Of a stretch of 8,791 nucleotides of DNA, positions 1 through 5,890 are shown in pieces. Where the stretch lies: positions 504 through 9,294 of the forward strand of contig DMFR01000256.1 of the NCBI GenBank assembly GCA_003450125.1, read 5' to 3'. Position numbers and translations under genes: made by a program. The notes under the pieces are model-generated. The model did no database searches and was not told the origin of the DNA. It saw only the letters and a program-made list of their open reading frames with translations. Every line of letters begins with the position of its first letter. Within the stretch, counting starts at the first letter, position 1. This DNA is from Prolixibacteraceae bacterium. Its GTDB lineage: Bacteria; Bacteroidota; Bacteroidia; Bacteroidales; Prolixibacteraceae.

Positions 1-51
1 ATGGGTACATAATGGGTACATAACGTGTTCACAGACCCATTATCTACCCGT
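1..51. repeat. long imperfect inverted repeat, possible hairpin or bidirectional terminator
   Basis: Positions 1-17 can pair with 35-51. Sixteen of 17 positions pair, counting one G-T wobble, with a single C-C mismatch at 8/44 and a 17-nt loop. The arms are the first repeat units of the 11-bp array and their inverted counterparts. There is no clear T tract beside either arm, so a factor-independent terminator is not proven. The position at the edge of a long gene-free stretch would suit the end of a transcription unit lying to the left of the window. Confidence 0.55.
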
Positions 52-132
52 TATGCACCCGTTACCATCCCGTTAATACTGGAATCGGTATTGAGTCTAT
101 ATTGACTTCGTATTGAACTGGTATTGATTTTA
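1..132. repeat. 11-bp-phased degenerate tandem repeat array
   Basis: Units of 11 bp follow each other almost without interruption in three sequence versions. ATGGGTACATA occurs twice exactly (1-11, 12-22). Four units of the form ACCCGTTAnnn lie at 35-78. Four units that begin TATTGA followed by five variable bases start at 89, 100, 111 and 122. The block at 77-88 (TACTGGAATCGG) looks like a one-base-longer transition unit. The conserved part of each unit sits about one helical turn from the next. No protein can be assigned to it. Possible roles include a protein-binding array, a gene-end structure, or a decayed variable tandem repeat; the sequence does not decide between them. Confidence 0.75.
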
Positions 133-460
133 TAACCACTAAAACTATTCCTATCATGGCTAAGATAAAAGAAGGAGCTCGCACAATGCTGTTGGGAAAG
201 TTGGAAAGATGAATCAATGCCGGGTTGAAAGGTTCAAATGATTTCATGCCAGGCAATCCCAGAATAAAAATCACATCCAACCTGCCGATACTCCTCCTAT
301 TCCTGGAATACTTTTGCGGCTGCCATTACATGACACAACCATGACAATAGCATTTTGACACACAGAAAAATGATCATTAAGTAAAATGACAAATAAACAC
401 ACAGACACCATGGAGATTTGCTATTCAAACTGAATCTAAATTAGGGCCTCTTCTGCATTT
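133..460. other. intergenic stretch without a supported gene
   Basis: I see no convincing coding region on either strand here. A reverse-strand reading frame ending at 62 has no ATG start near its ribosome-binding-like AGGAGG (plus 293-298), and its C-terminal part is merely translated repeat. A TACTTTTG box at 309-316 matches the Bacteroidota -7 element, but nothing resembling a -33 element lies 19-20 bp upstream and no gene follows closely. The stretch is probably non-coding DNA between two transcription units. Confidence 0.6.
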
Positions 461-502
461 CATAAAAATAGCTCAATCGCTTATAATTGCTTTATTTTTA
501 TG
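461..502. repeat. perfect 10-bp AT-rich inverted repeat
   Basis: CATAAAAATA at 461-470 is the exact reverse complement of TATTTTTATG at 493-502, with a 22-nt loop that contains a further CAAT/ATTG pair (474-477 with 486-489). The 9-mer TGCATTTCA flanks it as a direct repeat at 454-462 and 501-509. It lies about 60 bp upstream of the -33 box of the main promoter. It could be a cruciform, a weak terminator of upstream transcription, or a binding site. Confidence 0.5.
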
Positions 503-504
503 CA

Positions 505-524
505 TTTCAGCTTCTATTCTGAAA
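505..524. promoter_or_regulatory. TTTCAG/CTGAAA inverted repeat upstream of the promoter
   Basis: TTTCAG (505-510) and CTGAAA (519-524) form a 6-bp inverted repeat with an 8-nt spacer, about 40 bp upstream of the -33 element. The right half, ATTCTGAAA (516-524), recurs exactly at 602-610 at the predicted transcription start, and TTTCAG recurs at 641-646. Four copies around one promoter could be operator half-sites, but no regulator is known and the motif is short and AT-rich. Confidence 0.3.
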
Positions 525-564
525 GCATAAACCAATTGTTGCTTACAGTTAATAATTCGCCCCT

Positions 565-595
565 TTTGTGGTATAAGATAAATCTTTTACTTTTG
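565..595 (+). promoter_or_regulatory. Bacteroidota-type promoter for the porin/ligase operon
   Basis: TTTG at 565-568 is followed after exactly 19 bp by TACTTTTG at 588-595. This fits the Bacteroidota primary sigma factor consensus TTTG-N19-TAnnTTTG with no mismatch. Transcription should begin near position 602, giving a leader of about 170 nt before the start codon at 775. The operon probably includes at least the barrel protein and the first ligase, which are only 10 nt apart. Confidence 0.75.
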
Positions 596-602
596 GTTCC
601 AA

Positions 603-648
603 TTCTGAAAAAAAGGGCTTAGGTTACTGAGATCCACCTGTTTCAGAA
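603..648 (+). promoter_or_regulatory. leader RNA hairpin at the 5' end of the transcript
   Basis: TTCTGAAA (603-610) and TTTCAGAA (641-648) form a perfect 8-bp stem. A nested AGGT/ACCT pair (621-624 with 636-639) lies within its loop. It begins within a base or two of the predicted transcription start, so it would form the very 5' end of the mRNA. Such 5' stems can stabilise a transcript. The sequence did not match any riboswitch family I could recognise. Confidence 0.4.
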
Positions 649-685
649 AAGAAGATGGATATGAATTAAAAACCAAAGGTTCGCA

Positions 686-718
686 ATGAGTAAGACAGCC
701 CTGTTTTTTGTACGCTGA
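686..718 (+). promoter_or_regulatory. short upstream ORF MSKTALFFVR, possible leader peptide
   Basis: A 10-codon frame starts with ATG at 686, six bases after AAAGG (675-679), and ends with TGA at 716-718. It contains consecutive Phe codons (TTT TTT, 704-709). AAGACA (692-697), inside the frame, can pair with TGTCTT (722-727) just after it. A leader peptide with paired Phe codons upstream of an aromatic-acid operon would fit translation-coupled control. However, no terminator with a T tract follows before 775, and such short frames arise easily by chance. Confidence 0.25.
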
Positions 719-774
719 GCATGTCTTGCAGGTAAAATAATCCAACTGCTGATCTTTAGAACACACGCAATTTA

Positions 775-2082
775 ATGAAAAAACTATTTTTCTTGTTCCT
801 GGTCCTTAGCTCTTTAGCGACGATGAGTCAGGAAGCTAAACCCAAAACGTCCTCCGTTGAGTTTTATGGTTTTGTTCGTTTCGAGTCCTATTTTGATTCC
901 TATAAGGGACTAAATGCCGCCAACGAGCAGTTTTTCATCGTTCCCCTCTATGCCGGGGTTGATGCCAATGGGAAACATATCAACGAGACTCCTACTTACA
1001 ATTTTTCCTCGATGGCTACCCGCCTGGGGGTAAGGGTCAGTGGTCCCGAAATCTTAAAAGCCAAGACTTCGGCCAATATTGAAGCTGATTTTGCAGGCGA
1101 TTTACTCAATAATCCTGCCATGTTAAGGGTACGTCAGGCAAATGCCGTATTCAGCTGGACAAAATCATCGCTTTTGGTAGGCCAAACCTGGCATCCCTTC
1201 TGGAGCGGCAAAGTGTTCCCGACAGTGGGAGGTTTAAACACCGGAGCCCCTTTTCAGCCCTTTAACCGTAGCCCCCAGATCAGGTATGACTATCGTCCAA
1301 GTTCGAAATTTATTCTTTCTGCTGCCATGGTTTCAGAGTTTCAATACAAGTCGTATGGATTCTCAAAAATCGATGCCATGGATCCTAAGCTGATGACTTA
1401 TTCTGATAAAAGTGAATGCTATAACCGAAATGCAGCTGTTCCTGAAATGATTGCCAACGTTGAGATGAACAGTGGCGGTTTTACCATTGGCGCCGGATCA
1501 AGCCTCAAATACATCAAGCCGACTCTCTATACTGTCGGACAAGATACAAAAAAATATGTTTCAGACGAGTTGCTGCAATCCCTTTCATTTGTGGGTTACA
1601 GCCAGTATGTCAAAAGCAAGTTCACCATAAAAGCAAAAGCTGTGTTGGGCCAAAATATGACCCATCTGAATATCCCAGGCGGCTATGGTGTAAAATCAGT
1701 TGATCCAACAACAGGGGCAATGACTTATACTCCCTATAACTCAATGACCAGTTTTGTCAATGCCGTTTATGGCGCCAAATACCAGGTAGGCATACTGGTG
1801 GGTTACATGAAAAATCTGGGGACAAAAGATGCTTTGTATAACTTTGGAACCGAGGCTATTCCATCGACTGTAACGCCTGGACTTCTTCCCAATATTGCCT
1901 CAGTATACCGTGTGGCCCCCAGCTTTGCACTTAATATCTCCAAATTGCGCCTTGTACTTGAATATGAATTGACCTCTGCCAAATATGGAACAGGCAGTAT
2001 CGATATTAAGGATGGCCTTTATGGAAGTGCTGTAAATGCAACCAACAACCGGGCTCAGTTAATGATGATGTATTCTTTCTAA
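775..2082 (+). CDS. outer-membrane beta-barrel (porin-like) protein
   Basis: This 435-residue protein starts with a typical signal peptide: two lysines, a hydrophobic core at about residues 4-13, and probable cleavage near residues 18-20. The mature part begins with an aromatic strand (VEFYGFVRFESYFDSY) and continues as alternating polar and hydrophobic stretches. It ends in ...MMMYSF, and a C-terminal Phe is the usual outer-membrane assembly signal of barrel proteins. The segment LLVGQTWHPFW (about residues 133-143) resembles strand motifs of DcaP-like porins, though that is recalled similarity, not a search. It is the first gene after the 565-595 promoter and ends 10 nt before a phenylacetate-CoA ligase, so it is probably co-transcribed. 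The inferred job is uptake of aromatic acids. It lacks visible TonB-box or plug features, so a TonB-dependent receptor is unlikely. Barrel class is fairly sure, substrate unknown. Confidence 0.75.
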   Translation: MKKLFFLFLVLSSLATMSQEAKPKTSSVEFYGFVRFESYFDSYKGLNAANEQFFIVPLYAGVDANGKHINETPTYNFSSMATRLGVRVSGPEILKAKTSANIEADFAGDLLNNPAMLRVRQANAVFSWTKSSLLVGQTWHPFWSGKVFPTVGGLNTGAPFQPFNRSPQIRYDYRPSSKFILSAAMVSEFQYKSYGFSKIDAMDPKLMTYSDKSECYNRNAAVPEMIANVEMNSGGFTIGAGSSLKYIKPTLYTVGQDTKKYVSDELLQSLSFVGYSQYVKSKFTIKAKAVLGQNMTHLNIPGGYGVKSVDPTTGAMTYTPYNSMTSFVNAVYGAKYQVGILVGYMKNLGTKDALYNFGTEAIPSTVTPGLLPNIASVYRVAPSFALNISKLRLVLEYELTSAKYGTGSIDIKDGLYGSAVNATNNRAQLMMMYSF

Positions 2083-2092
2083 AATAGAAGTC

Positions 2093-3400
2093 ATGTATTG
2101 GGAAAATGAACTTGAAACCTTGAATCGAACGGACCTGGAAAAGCTACAGGTTCAAAGGTTGAAAAACACCATTGGTTTGGCTATAAATTCACCCTATTAT
2201 GGAAGTTTGTACCAGAAAATGGGATTGTCGGCTGATTCCATAAAGTCGGTAGCCGACTTACAAAAGCTACCCTTTACCACCAAGCAAGACTTGCGTGACA
2301 ATTTTCCCTATGGATTCCTGGGCTTGCCTCAAAAAGAAATCATCCGCCTGCACAGTACAAGCGGGACTACAGGTAACCCAACCGTTATTTTCCACAGCAG
2401 GCACGATATTGATTCATGGGCCAACCTCATGGCACGTTCCCTGTTTTGCGCAGGAGTAAGAGATACCGATGTTTTCCAGAACATCTGCGGATATGGTTTA
2501 TTTACCGGAGGACTGGGATTTCAATATGGAATTGAGCGCCTTGGCTGCCTGAGTATACCCGCAGGGGCAGGCAACAGTCCCCGCCAGATCAAGCTGATGC
2601 AGGATTACGGCACCACTGTCGCTCATGCTATACCGAGTTACCTGAATCGCTTGTTTGAAGTGTTCCAGGAGGAGGGATTAGACCCCAGAAAAGATACCAA
2701 GCTTCATACCTTTGTCATTGGGGCAGAACCTCATACTGAGGAGCAGCGCCAGAGAATTGAAGAAATGTTTGGGGTAAAAGCCTACAACTCATTCGGTTTA
2801 ACCGAAATGAACGGACCCGGTGTTGCTTTTGAATGTACGTACCAAAATGGTCTACATATATGGGAAGATGCCTACCTGGTTGAAATTATCAATCCCGATA
2901 CCCTTGCTCCTGTTGCTGAAGGAGAAGTTGGGGAACTGGTGATGACTACCCTGGATCGTCAAGCCATGCCGCTGATCCGATACCGTACACGTGACCTTAC
3001 CCGTATATTGCCCGGAAGATGTGCCTGTGGCCGTACCCATGTGCGTCTTGACCGGATTACAGGAAGAAGCGACGATATGTTTATCGTAAAAGGCTGCAAC
3101 ATATTCCCCATGCAAATTGAAGGGGTGCTGATGAAAATCCCCGAGGTGGGGGCCGATTACCTCATTACTCTCGATACCATCAACGGGGCAGATGAAATGA
3201 TCATTGAAGTGGAGGTAAAGAAAGATTGGTTCAATGGCGACATTACCCGCCTGGATAAATTATCGAGAATGATTACCGGTCAGATTCGCGATGAGGTATT
3301 GGTCAAACCTATAGTTAAACTAGTAGAACCGGGTTCCTTGCCCAAATCAGAAGGAAAGGCTGTAAGGGTCAAAGAACTGCGCATCGCTTTGAATTCATAA
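2093..3400 (+). CDS. paaK: phenylacetate-CoA ligase family protein, copy 1
   Basis: This 435-residue protein is full length for the PaaK branch of the adenylate-forming superfamily, which makes aryl-acetyl-CoA from an aryl acid, ATP and CoA. Visible motifs are the phosphate loop HSTSGTTGNPT (87-97), GYGLFTGGLG (133-142), GAEPHTE (210-216), YNSFGLTE (231-238), RYRTRDLTR (296-304), CACGRT (310-315), GRSDDMFIVKG (324-334) and the C-terminal catalytic lysine in SEGKAVRV (Lys422). The phosphate loop has Asn95 where most members, including the second copy, have Lys. The acyl-pocket segments (AHAIPSYLNRL, YNSFGLTEMNGPG) also differ from the second copy, so a different aryl acid is likely. The ATG lies 10 nt after the porin stop, indicating an operon. 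Family assignment is firm. Substrate may be phenylacetate, 4-hydroxyphenylacetate or indoleacetate. Confidence 0.9.
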   Translation: MYWENELETLNRTDLEKLQVQRLKNTIGLAINSPYYGSLYQKMGLSADSIKSVADLQKLPFTTKQDLRDNFPYGFLGLPQKEIIRLHSTSGTTGNPTVIFHSRHDIDSWANLMARSLFCAGVRDTDVFQNICGYGLFTGGLGFQYGIERLGCLSIPAGAGNSPRQIKLMQDYGTTVAHAIPSYLNRLFEVFQEEGLDPRKDTKLHTFVIGAEPHTEEQRQRIEEMFGVKAYNSFGLTEMNGPGVAFECTYQNGLHIWEDAYLVEIINPDTLAPVAEGEVGELVMTTLDRQAMPLIRYRTRDLTRILPGRCACGRTHVRLDRITGRSDDMFIVKGCNIFPMQIEGVLMKIPEVGADYLITLDTINGADEMIIEVEVKKDWFNGDITRLDKLSRMITGQIRDEVLVKPIVKLVEPGSLPKSEGKAVRVKELRIALNS

Positions 3401-3476
3401 CTGGCTGCCAGGTATTGGTTACTATCAAAAAAAGCGCTATCTTCATAGTTTCCAGCCATCAACCAGTTGCCAGAAG
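3401..3476. repeat. CCAG-rich inverted repeats after ligase 1
   Basis: CTGGCTGCCAG at 3401-3411 is a near-perfect palindrome directly after the stop codon. CTGGC (3401-3405) can also pair with GCCAG (3469-3473), TGGTT (3416-3420) with AACCA (3461-3465), and ACTAT (3421-3425) with ATAGT (3445-3449), giving a long interrupted hairpin in the 140-nt gap before the first ACT gene. No T tract follows and no promoter box is evident before 3541, so the ACT gene may still be co-transcribed. Function unknown. Confidence 0.3.
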
Positions 3477-3540
3477 CAATAGGGCAGCAGCTGTCAAAAC
3501 ATAAATATACGAATTAAATCAACACAATAAAAATAGCACC

Positions 3541-3975
3541 ATGGCATACCAGGTCTCCATATTTCTGGAAAACAAAATCGGCCACCTTGAAAGGGTAACA
3601 GCCGTTTTGAAAGCTGCCCAAATCAATATCCGAACCATGAACCTGAATCACACGGCCAATGGATGGGGAATCTTGAACCTGGTGGTCTCTGATCCCAAAA
3701 TGGCCCATCAGCTACTGATTGAAAAAGGCTTATCGGCAGCGCTTCGTGAAATTGTGGTCATCGAAATGATGGACCAGCCGGGTGGACTGGATGATTTGCT
3801 CAAGGAAATTGTCAATGCAGGGGTCAATTTCACCAATGCTTACGGACGCTCGGGTTATGGAAATGAAAATGCCTACTTTGTAATCGATACCGAAGATGTT
3901 ACCGATGCAAGACAAAAATTACTTCATGCCGGATTGAGTATCATGCCGGATGAATTGATCTATGGAACTCATTGA
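3541..3975 (+). CDS. tandem ACT-domain protein, copy 1
   Basis: This 144-residue protein consists of two ACT domains and no catalytic domain. The first (about 3-68) opens with VSIFLENKIGHLERVTAVL and the second (about 72-144) with MMDQPGGLDDLLKEIVNAGVNF. Both follow the ACT pattern of a beta strand, a G-x-L turn and a helix. ACT domains bind amino acids at domain interfaces and act as allosteric sensors. Free-standing tandem ACT proteins are often encoded beside PaaK-type ligases, so this one probably senses an aromatic or related amino acid and affects the neighbouring ligase or its operon; that is inference. The ATG at 3541 is preceded by an A-rich stretch without a Shine-Dalgarno, usual in Bacteroidota. 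It is 140 nt after ligase 1 and 46 nt before ligase 2. Confidence 0.85.
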   Translation: MAYQVSIFLENKIGHLERVTAVLKAAQINIRTMNLNHTANGWGILNLVVSDPKMAHQLLIEKGLSAALREIVVIEMMDQPGGLDDLLKEIVNAGVNFTNAYGRSGYGNENAYFVIDTEDVTDARQKLLHAGLSIMPDELIYGTH

Positions 3976-4021
3976 TTGAGTATTATTGTTTTTAAACGAA
4001 ATTATCCTTCAAACGAATAAG

Positions 4022-5320
4022 ATGATCTGGAACGAAAAGATAGAATGTGCAAGCCGCGAGTATATGAAGGCGGTTCAATCTGAAAGGCTGATAGAAACGG
4101 TTAAAAGAATATATCACAATATACCCAGTTATCGCCAAAAGATGCAGGCAGCCGGCCTGGTTCCCGACGATATCAAATCGATCGACGACTTAAGTAAATT
4201 ACCCTTTACCGTCAAAACTGATCTGCGCGATAATTACCCCTTTGGAATGTTCACTGTTCCTATGAGTGAGATAGTGCGTATTCATGCTTCTTCAGGAACC
4301 ACGGGAAAACCAACGGTAGTAGGATACACCCGTAAAGACCTGAACAGTTGGGCTGAAGTAGTGACCCGTTCACTTTGCATGGCAGGTGTTCACCGCGAGG
4401 ACATTGTGCAGGTGGCTTATGGCTACGGTCTTTTTACCGGGGGTCTTGGACTACATTACGGCTGTGAAAACCTGGGGGCTTCAGTAATCCCCATTTCAGG
4501 GGGAAATACCGAGAAGCAACTGCAACTGATGCAGGATTTCGGGACAACAGTGCTGGCCTGTACTCCATCCTATTCGCTTTACCTGGCCGAAGAAATGGAA
4601 GCTGCCGGAATCAAAAAGGAAGATTTGAAACTGCGCATCGGTATCTTTGGTGCTGAGCCATGGACTGAAAACATGCGCAAGGAAATTGAATCTAAATTGG
4701 GAATTAAAGCCATTGACATATATGGTCTAAGTGAAATCATAGGCCCAGGAGTATCCTGTGAGTGTGAGCACCAGGCCGGAATGCACGTCAACGAAGACCA
4801 TTTTATTCCCGAAATCGTTGATCCAGAAACCCTGCAGCCACTACCCGCAGGTGAAATTGGGGAACTGGTCTTTACCACCATCACCAAGGAAGGAATTCCG
4901 TTGATCCGCTACCGTACCCGTGACCTTACCCGGTTAAATTACGATAAATGTGCCTGTGGCCGAACACTGGTTCGCATGGAAAAATGCAAGGGCCGAAGTG
5001 ACGATATGCTCATCATCCGTGGGGTAAACGTATTTCCTTCACAAATTGAAAGCGTTTTGCTCGAAATGAGCGAAACTGCTCCTCATTATTTGTTAATTGT
5101 TGAAAGAGATGGTAACTTGGACACGTTGAAACTGATGGTCGAAGTTCAGGAGCAATTCTTCTCCGACGAAATTAGGCAACTGGAAGCCCTGCGCAAGAAA
5201 ATAACGCACAAGCTTCAAAGTACATTAGGCATTTCAGTGGATGTAAAACTGGTAGAGCCAAAGACCATTGAACGTACAGCAGGAAAAGCCAAACGTGTAA
5301 TTGACAACCGTAAAATGTAG
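4022..5320 (+). CDS. paaK: phenylacetate-CoA ligase family protein, copy 2
   Basis: The ATG at 4022 gives 432 residues beginning MIWNEKIECA, which aligns with the start of copy 1. A TTG 36 nt upstream would only add 12 poorly conserved residues. It is a PaaK-type adenylate-forming ligase with canonical motifs: HASSGTTGKPTVV (88-100), AYGYGLFTGGLG (132-143), GAEPWTE (210-216), IYGLSEIIGPG (233-243), RYRTRDLTR (296-304), CACGRT (310-315), GRSDDMLIIRG (324-334) and the catalytic lysine in AGKAKRV (Lys422). Its phosphate loop is closer to the consensus than that of copy 1, so this is the better candidate for a true phenylacetate-CoA ligase. Cys246, Cys248, Cys310 and Cys312 are clustered cysteines that could be structural. 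Its stop codon overlaps the ribosome-binding site of the following ACT gene, so these two genes are translationally close. Confidence 0.92.
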   Translation: MIWNEKIECASREYMKAVQSERLIETVKRIYHNIPSYRQKMQAAGLVPDDIKSIDDLSKLPFTVKTDLRDNYPFGMFTVPMSEIVRIHASSGTTGKPTVVGYTRKDLNSWAEVVTRSLCMAGVHREDIVQVAYGYGLFTGGLGLHYGCENLGASVIPISGGNTEKQLQLMQDFGTTVLACTPSYSLYLAEEMEAAGIKKEDLKLRIGIFGAEPWTENMRKEIESKLGIKAIDIYGLSEIIGPGVSCECEHQAGMHVNEDHFIPEIVDPETLQPLPAGEIGELVFTTITKEGIPLIRYRTRDLTRLNYDKCACGRTLVRMEKCKGRSDDMLIIRGVNVFPSQIESVLLEMSETAPHYLLIVERDGNLDTLKLMVEVQEQFFSDEIRQLEALRKKITHKLQSTLGISVDVKLVEPKTIERTAGKAKRVIDNRKM

Positions 5321-5324
5321 GAGG
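5319..5324 (+). promoter_or_regulatory. strong Shine-Dalgarno of the second ACT gene
   Basis: AGGAGG shares its first two bases with the TAG stop of the second ligase and sits 7 nt before the ATG at 5332. It fixes that start. It is the only full-strength site in the window; the other genes have weak or no such motif, as expected in Bacteroidota. Confidence 0.8.
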
Positions 5325-5331
5325 AAAAGAT

Positions 5332-5760
5332 ATGATTATCAAACAACTATCTGTATTTCTGGAAAACAAAACAGGCCGGCTGAACGAAGTGACCCAAATC
5401 TTGGGAAATGCAGGCATCAACATGTCCGCTTTCAGTGTGGCCGACACCTCCGAATTTGGCATCCTGAGAATGATTGTATCTGAACCGGAAAAAGCCCTTA
5501 CAATCCTTCGGGAGGCTGAATTTTCGGTAAGGTTAACTGATGTAATTTGCCTTAGTTGTCCCAACGAGCCGGGAGCCCTTGCGAGGGCGCTTAATATCCT
5601 TTCCGGGGAAAGCGTTTTTATCGAATACCTGTATGCCTATTCGATGGACAACAAATCAGCCAATATTGTGCTCAAACCTGACAACATTCAAAAATGCATC
5701 GAAGTGCTTCAGGCCCATAAAATGGAATTGATAAGCGCAAGCGAGATGTATAAGATTTAG
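5332..5760 (+). CDS. tandem ACT-domain protein, copy 2
   Basis: This 142-residue protein has the same architecture as the first ACT protein. ACT one (about 3-68) starts KQLSVFLENKTGRLNEVTQIL and ACT two (about 72-142) carries CPNEPGALARALNIL. Shared residues with copy 1 include FLENK-x-G-x-L and the A-x-IN turn after the first helix, so the two are paralogues, diverged most in the second domain (EPGAL here, QPGGL there). It has no catalytic domain. It is likely an amino-acid-binding regulator working with the second ligase, whose stop codon lies 11 nt upstream. The GxL loop regions of the two copies differ enough that they may bind different ligands; this is inference. The start is well supported by AGGAGG at 5319-5324. 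Confidence 0.87.
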   Translation: MIIKQLSVFLENKTGRLNEVTQILGNAGINMSAFSVADTSEFGILRMIVSEPEKALTILREAEFSVRLTDVICLSCPNEPGALARALNILSGESVFIEYLYAYSMDNKSANIVLKPDNIQKCIEVLQAHKMELISASEMYKI

Positions 5761-5808
5761 ATTTTATCGGTTCAAAACTTGTATCCCCGTTCGGTTGTTA
5801 TCCTTGCA

Positions 5809-5847
5809 ATGGGTTTTACAGGAAAGACTTTAAGATATTTTACGTAA
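5809..5847 (+). promoter_or_regulatory. candidate aromatic leader peptide MGFTGKTLRYFT
   Basis: A 12-codon frame runs from ATG 5809 to TAA 5845-5847 and ends three bases before a GC-rich hairpin that precedes prephenate dehydratase. It has Phe codons at positions 3 and 11 and Tyr at 10. A ribosome paused at Tyr-Phe (5836-5841) would physically cover the left arm of that hairpin (5851-5857). A rival pairing also exists: GCAAUGGG (5806-5813) with 5854-5863, leaving a two-base bulge. No Shine-Dalgarno is visible before the ATG and no good promoter lies between 5760 and 5809, so transcription may come from the ligase/ACT genes. The arrangement fits attenuation, but the frame is short. Confidence 0.4.
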
Positions 5848-5850
5848 ATT

Positions 5851-5874
5851 GTCCCGGCATTGTCCGGGACTTTT
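5851..5874 (+). terminator. GC-rich hairpin with short T tract (terminator or attenuator)
   Basis: GTCCCGG (5851-5857) pairs perfectly with CCGGGAC (5864-5870) around a 6-nt loop, followed by TTTT and then AACTTT. This is the strongest terminator-like structure in the window, though the T tract is short. It lies 16 nt before the start codon of prephenate dehydratase, an odd place for a plain gene-end terminator with no visible promoter after it. That position is why it is considered an attenuator together with the 5809-5847 frame. Confidence 0.6.
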
Positions 5875-5890
5875 AACTTTAAAACAGAAG

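Noticed and set aside
1..132. CRISPR array
   Set aside because: Units are 11 bp with no 20-40 bp spacers and no cas genes nearby.
62..280. Reverse-strand frame of 72 codons
   Set aside because: It needs a TTG start 12 nt from an AGGAGG-like site, its only internal Met is 12 residues in, its C-terminus is translated 11-bp repeat, and the protein resembles nothing I recognise.
309..316. TACTTTTG box as a second promoter
   Set aside because: No TTTG-like element sits 19-20 bp upstream and no gene starts within a reasonable distance.
603..774. Known riboswitch (TPP-like CTGAGA string at 627-632) in the porin operon leader
   Set aside because: Only a short coincidental string is present; the other conserved TPP core elements and a matching fold are absent.
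3986..4021. Upstream TTG start for the second phenylacetate-CoA ligase
   Set aside because: The ATG at 4022 gives an N-terminus that matches the length and start of the first ligase; the extra 12 residues look like translated intergenic sequence.
5301..5483. Overlapping plus-strand frame of 60 codons at the ligase/ACT junction
   Set aside because: It lies in another frame across the ligase end and the well-supported ACT gene, which has a strong ribosome-binding site and clear domain match.
5849..5890. Upstream TTG start for prephenate dehydratase
   Set aside because: It falls at the base of the terminator-like hairpin and adds 14 residues before the clear MKKIAIQG start of the first beta strand.
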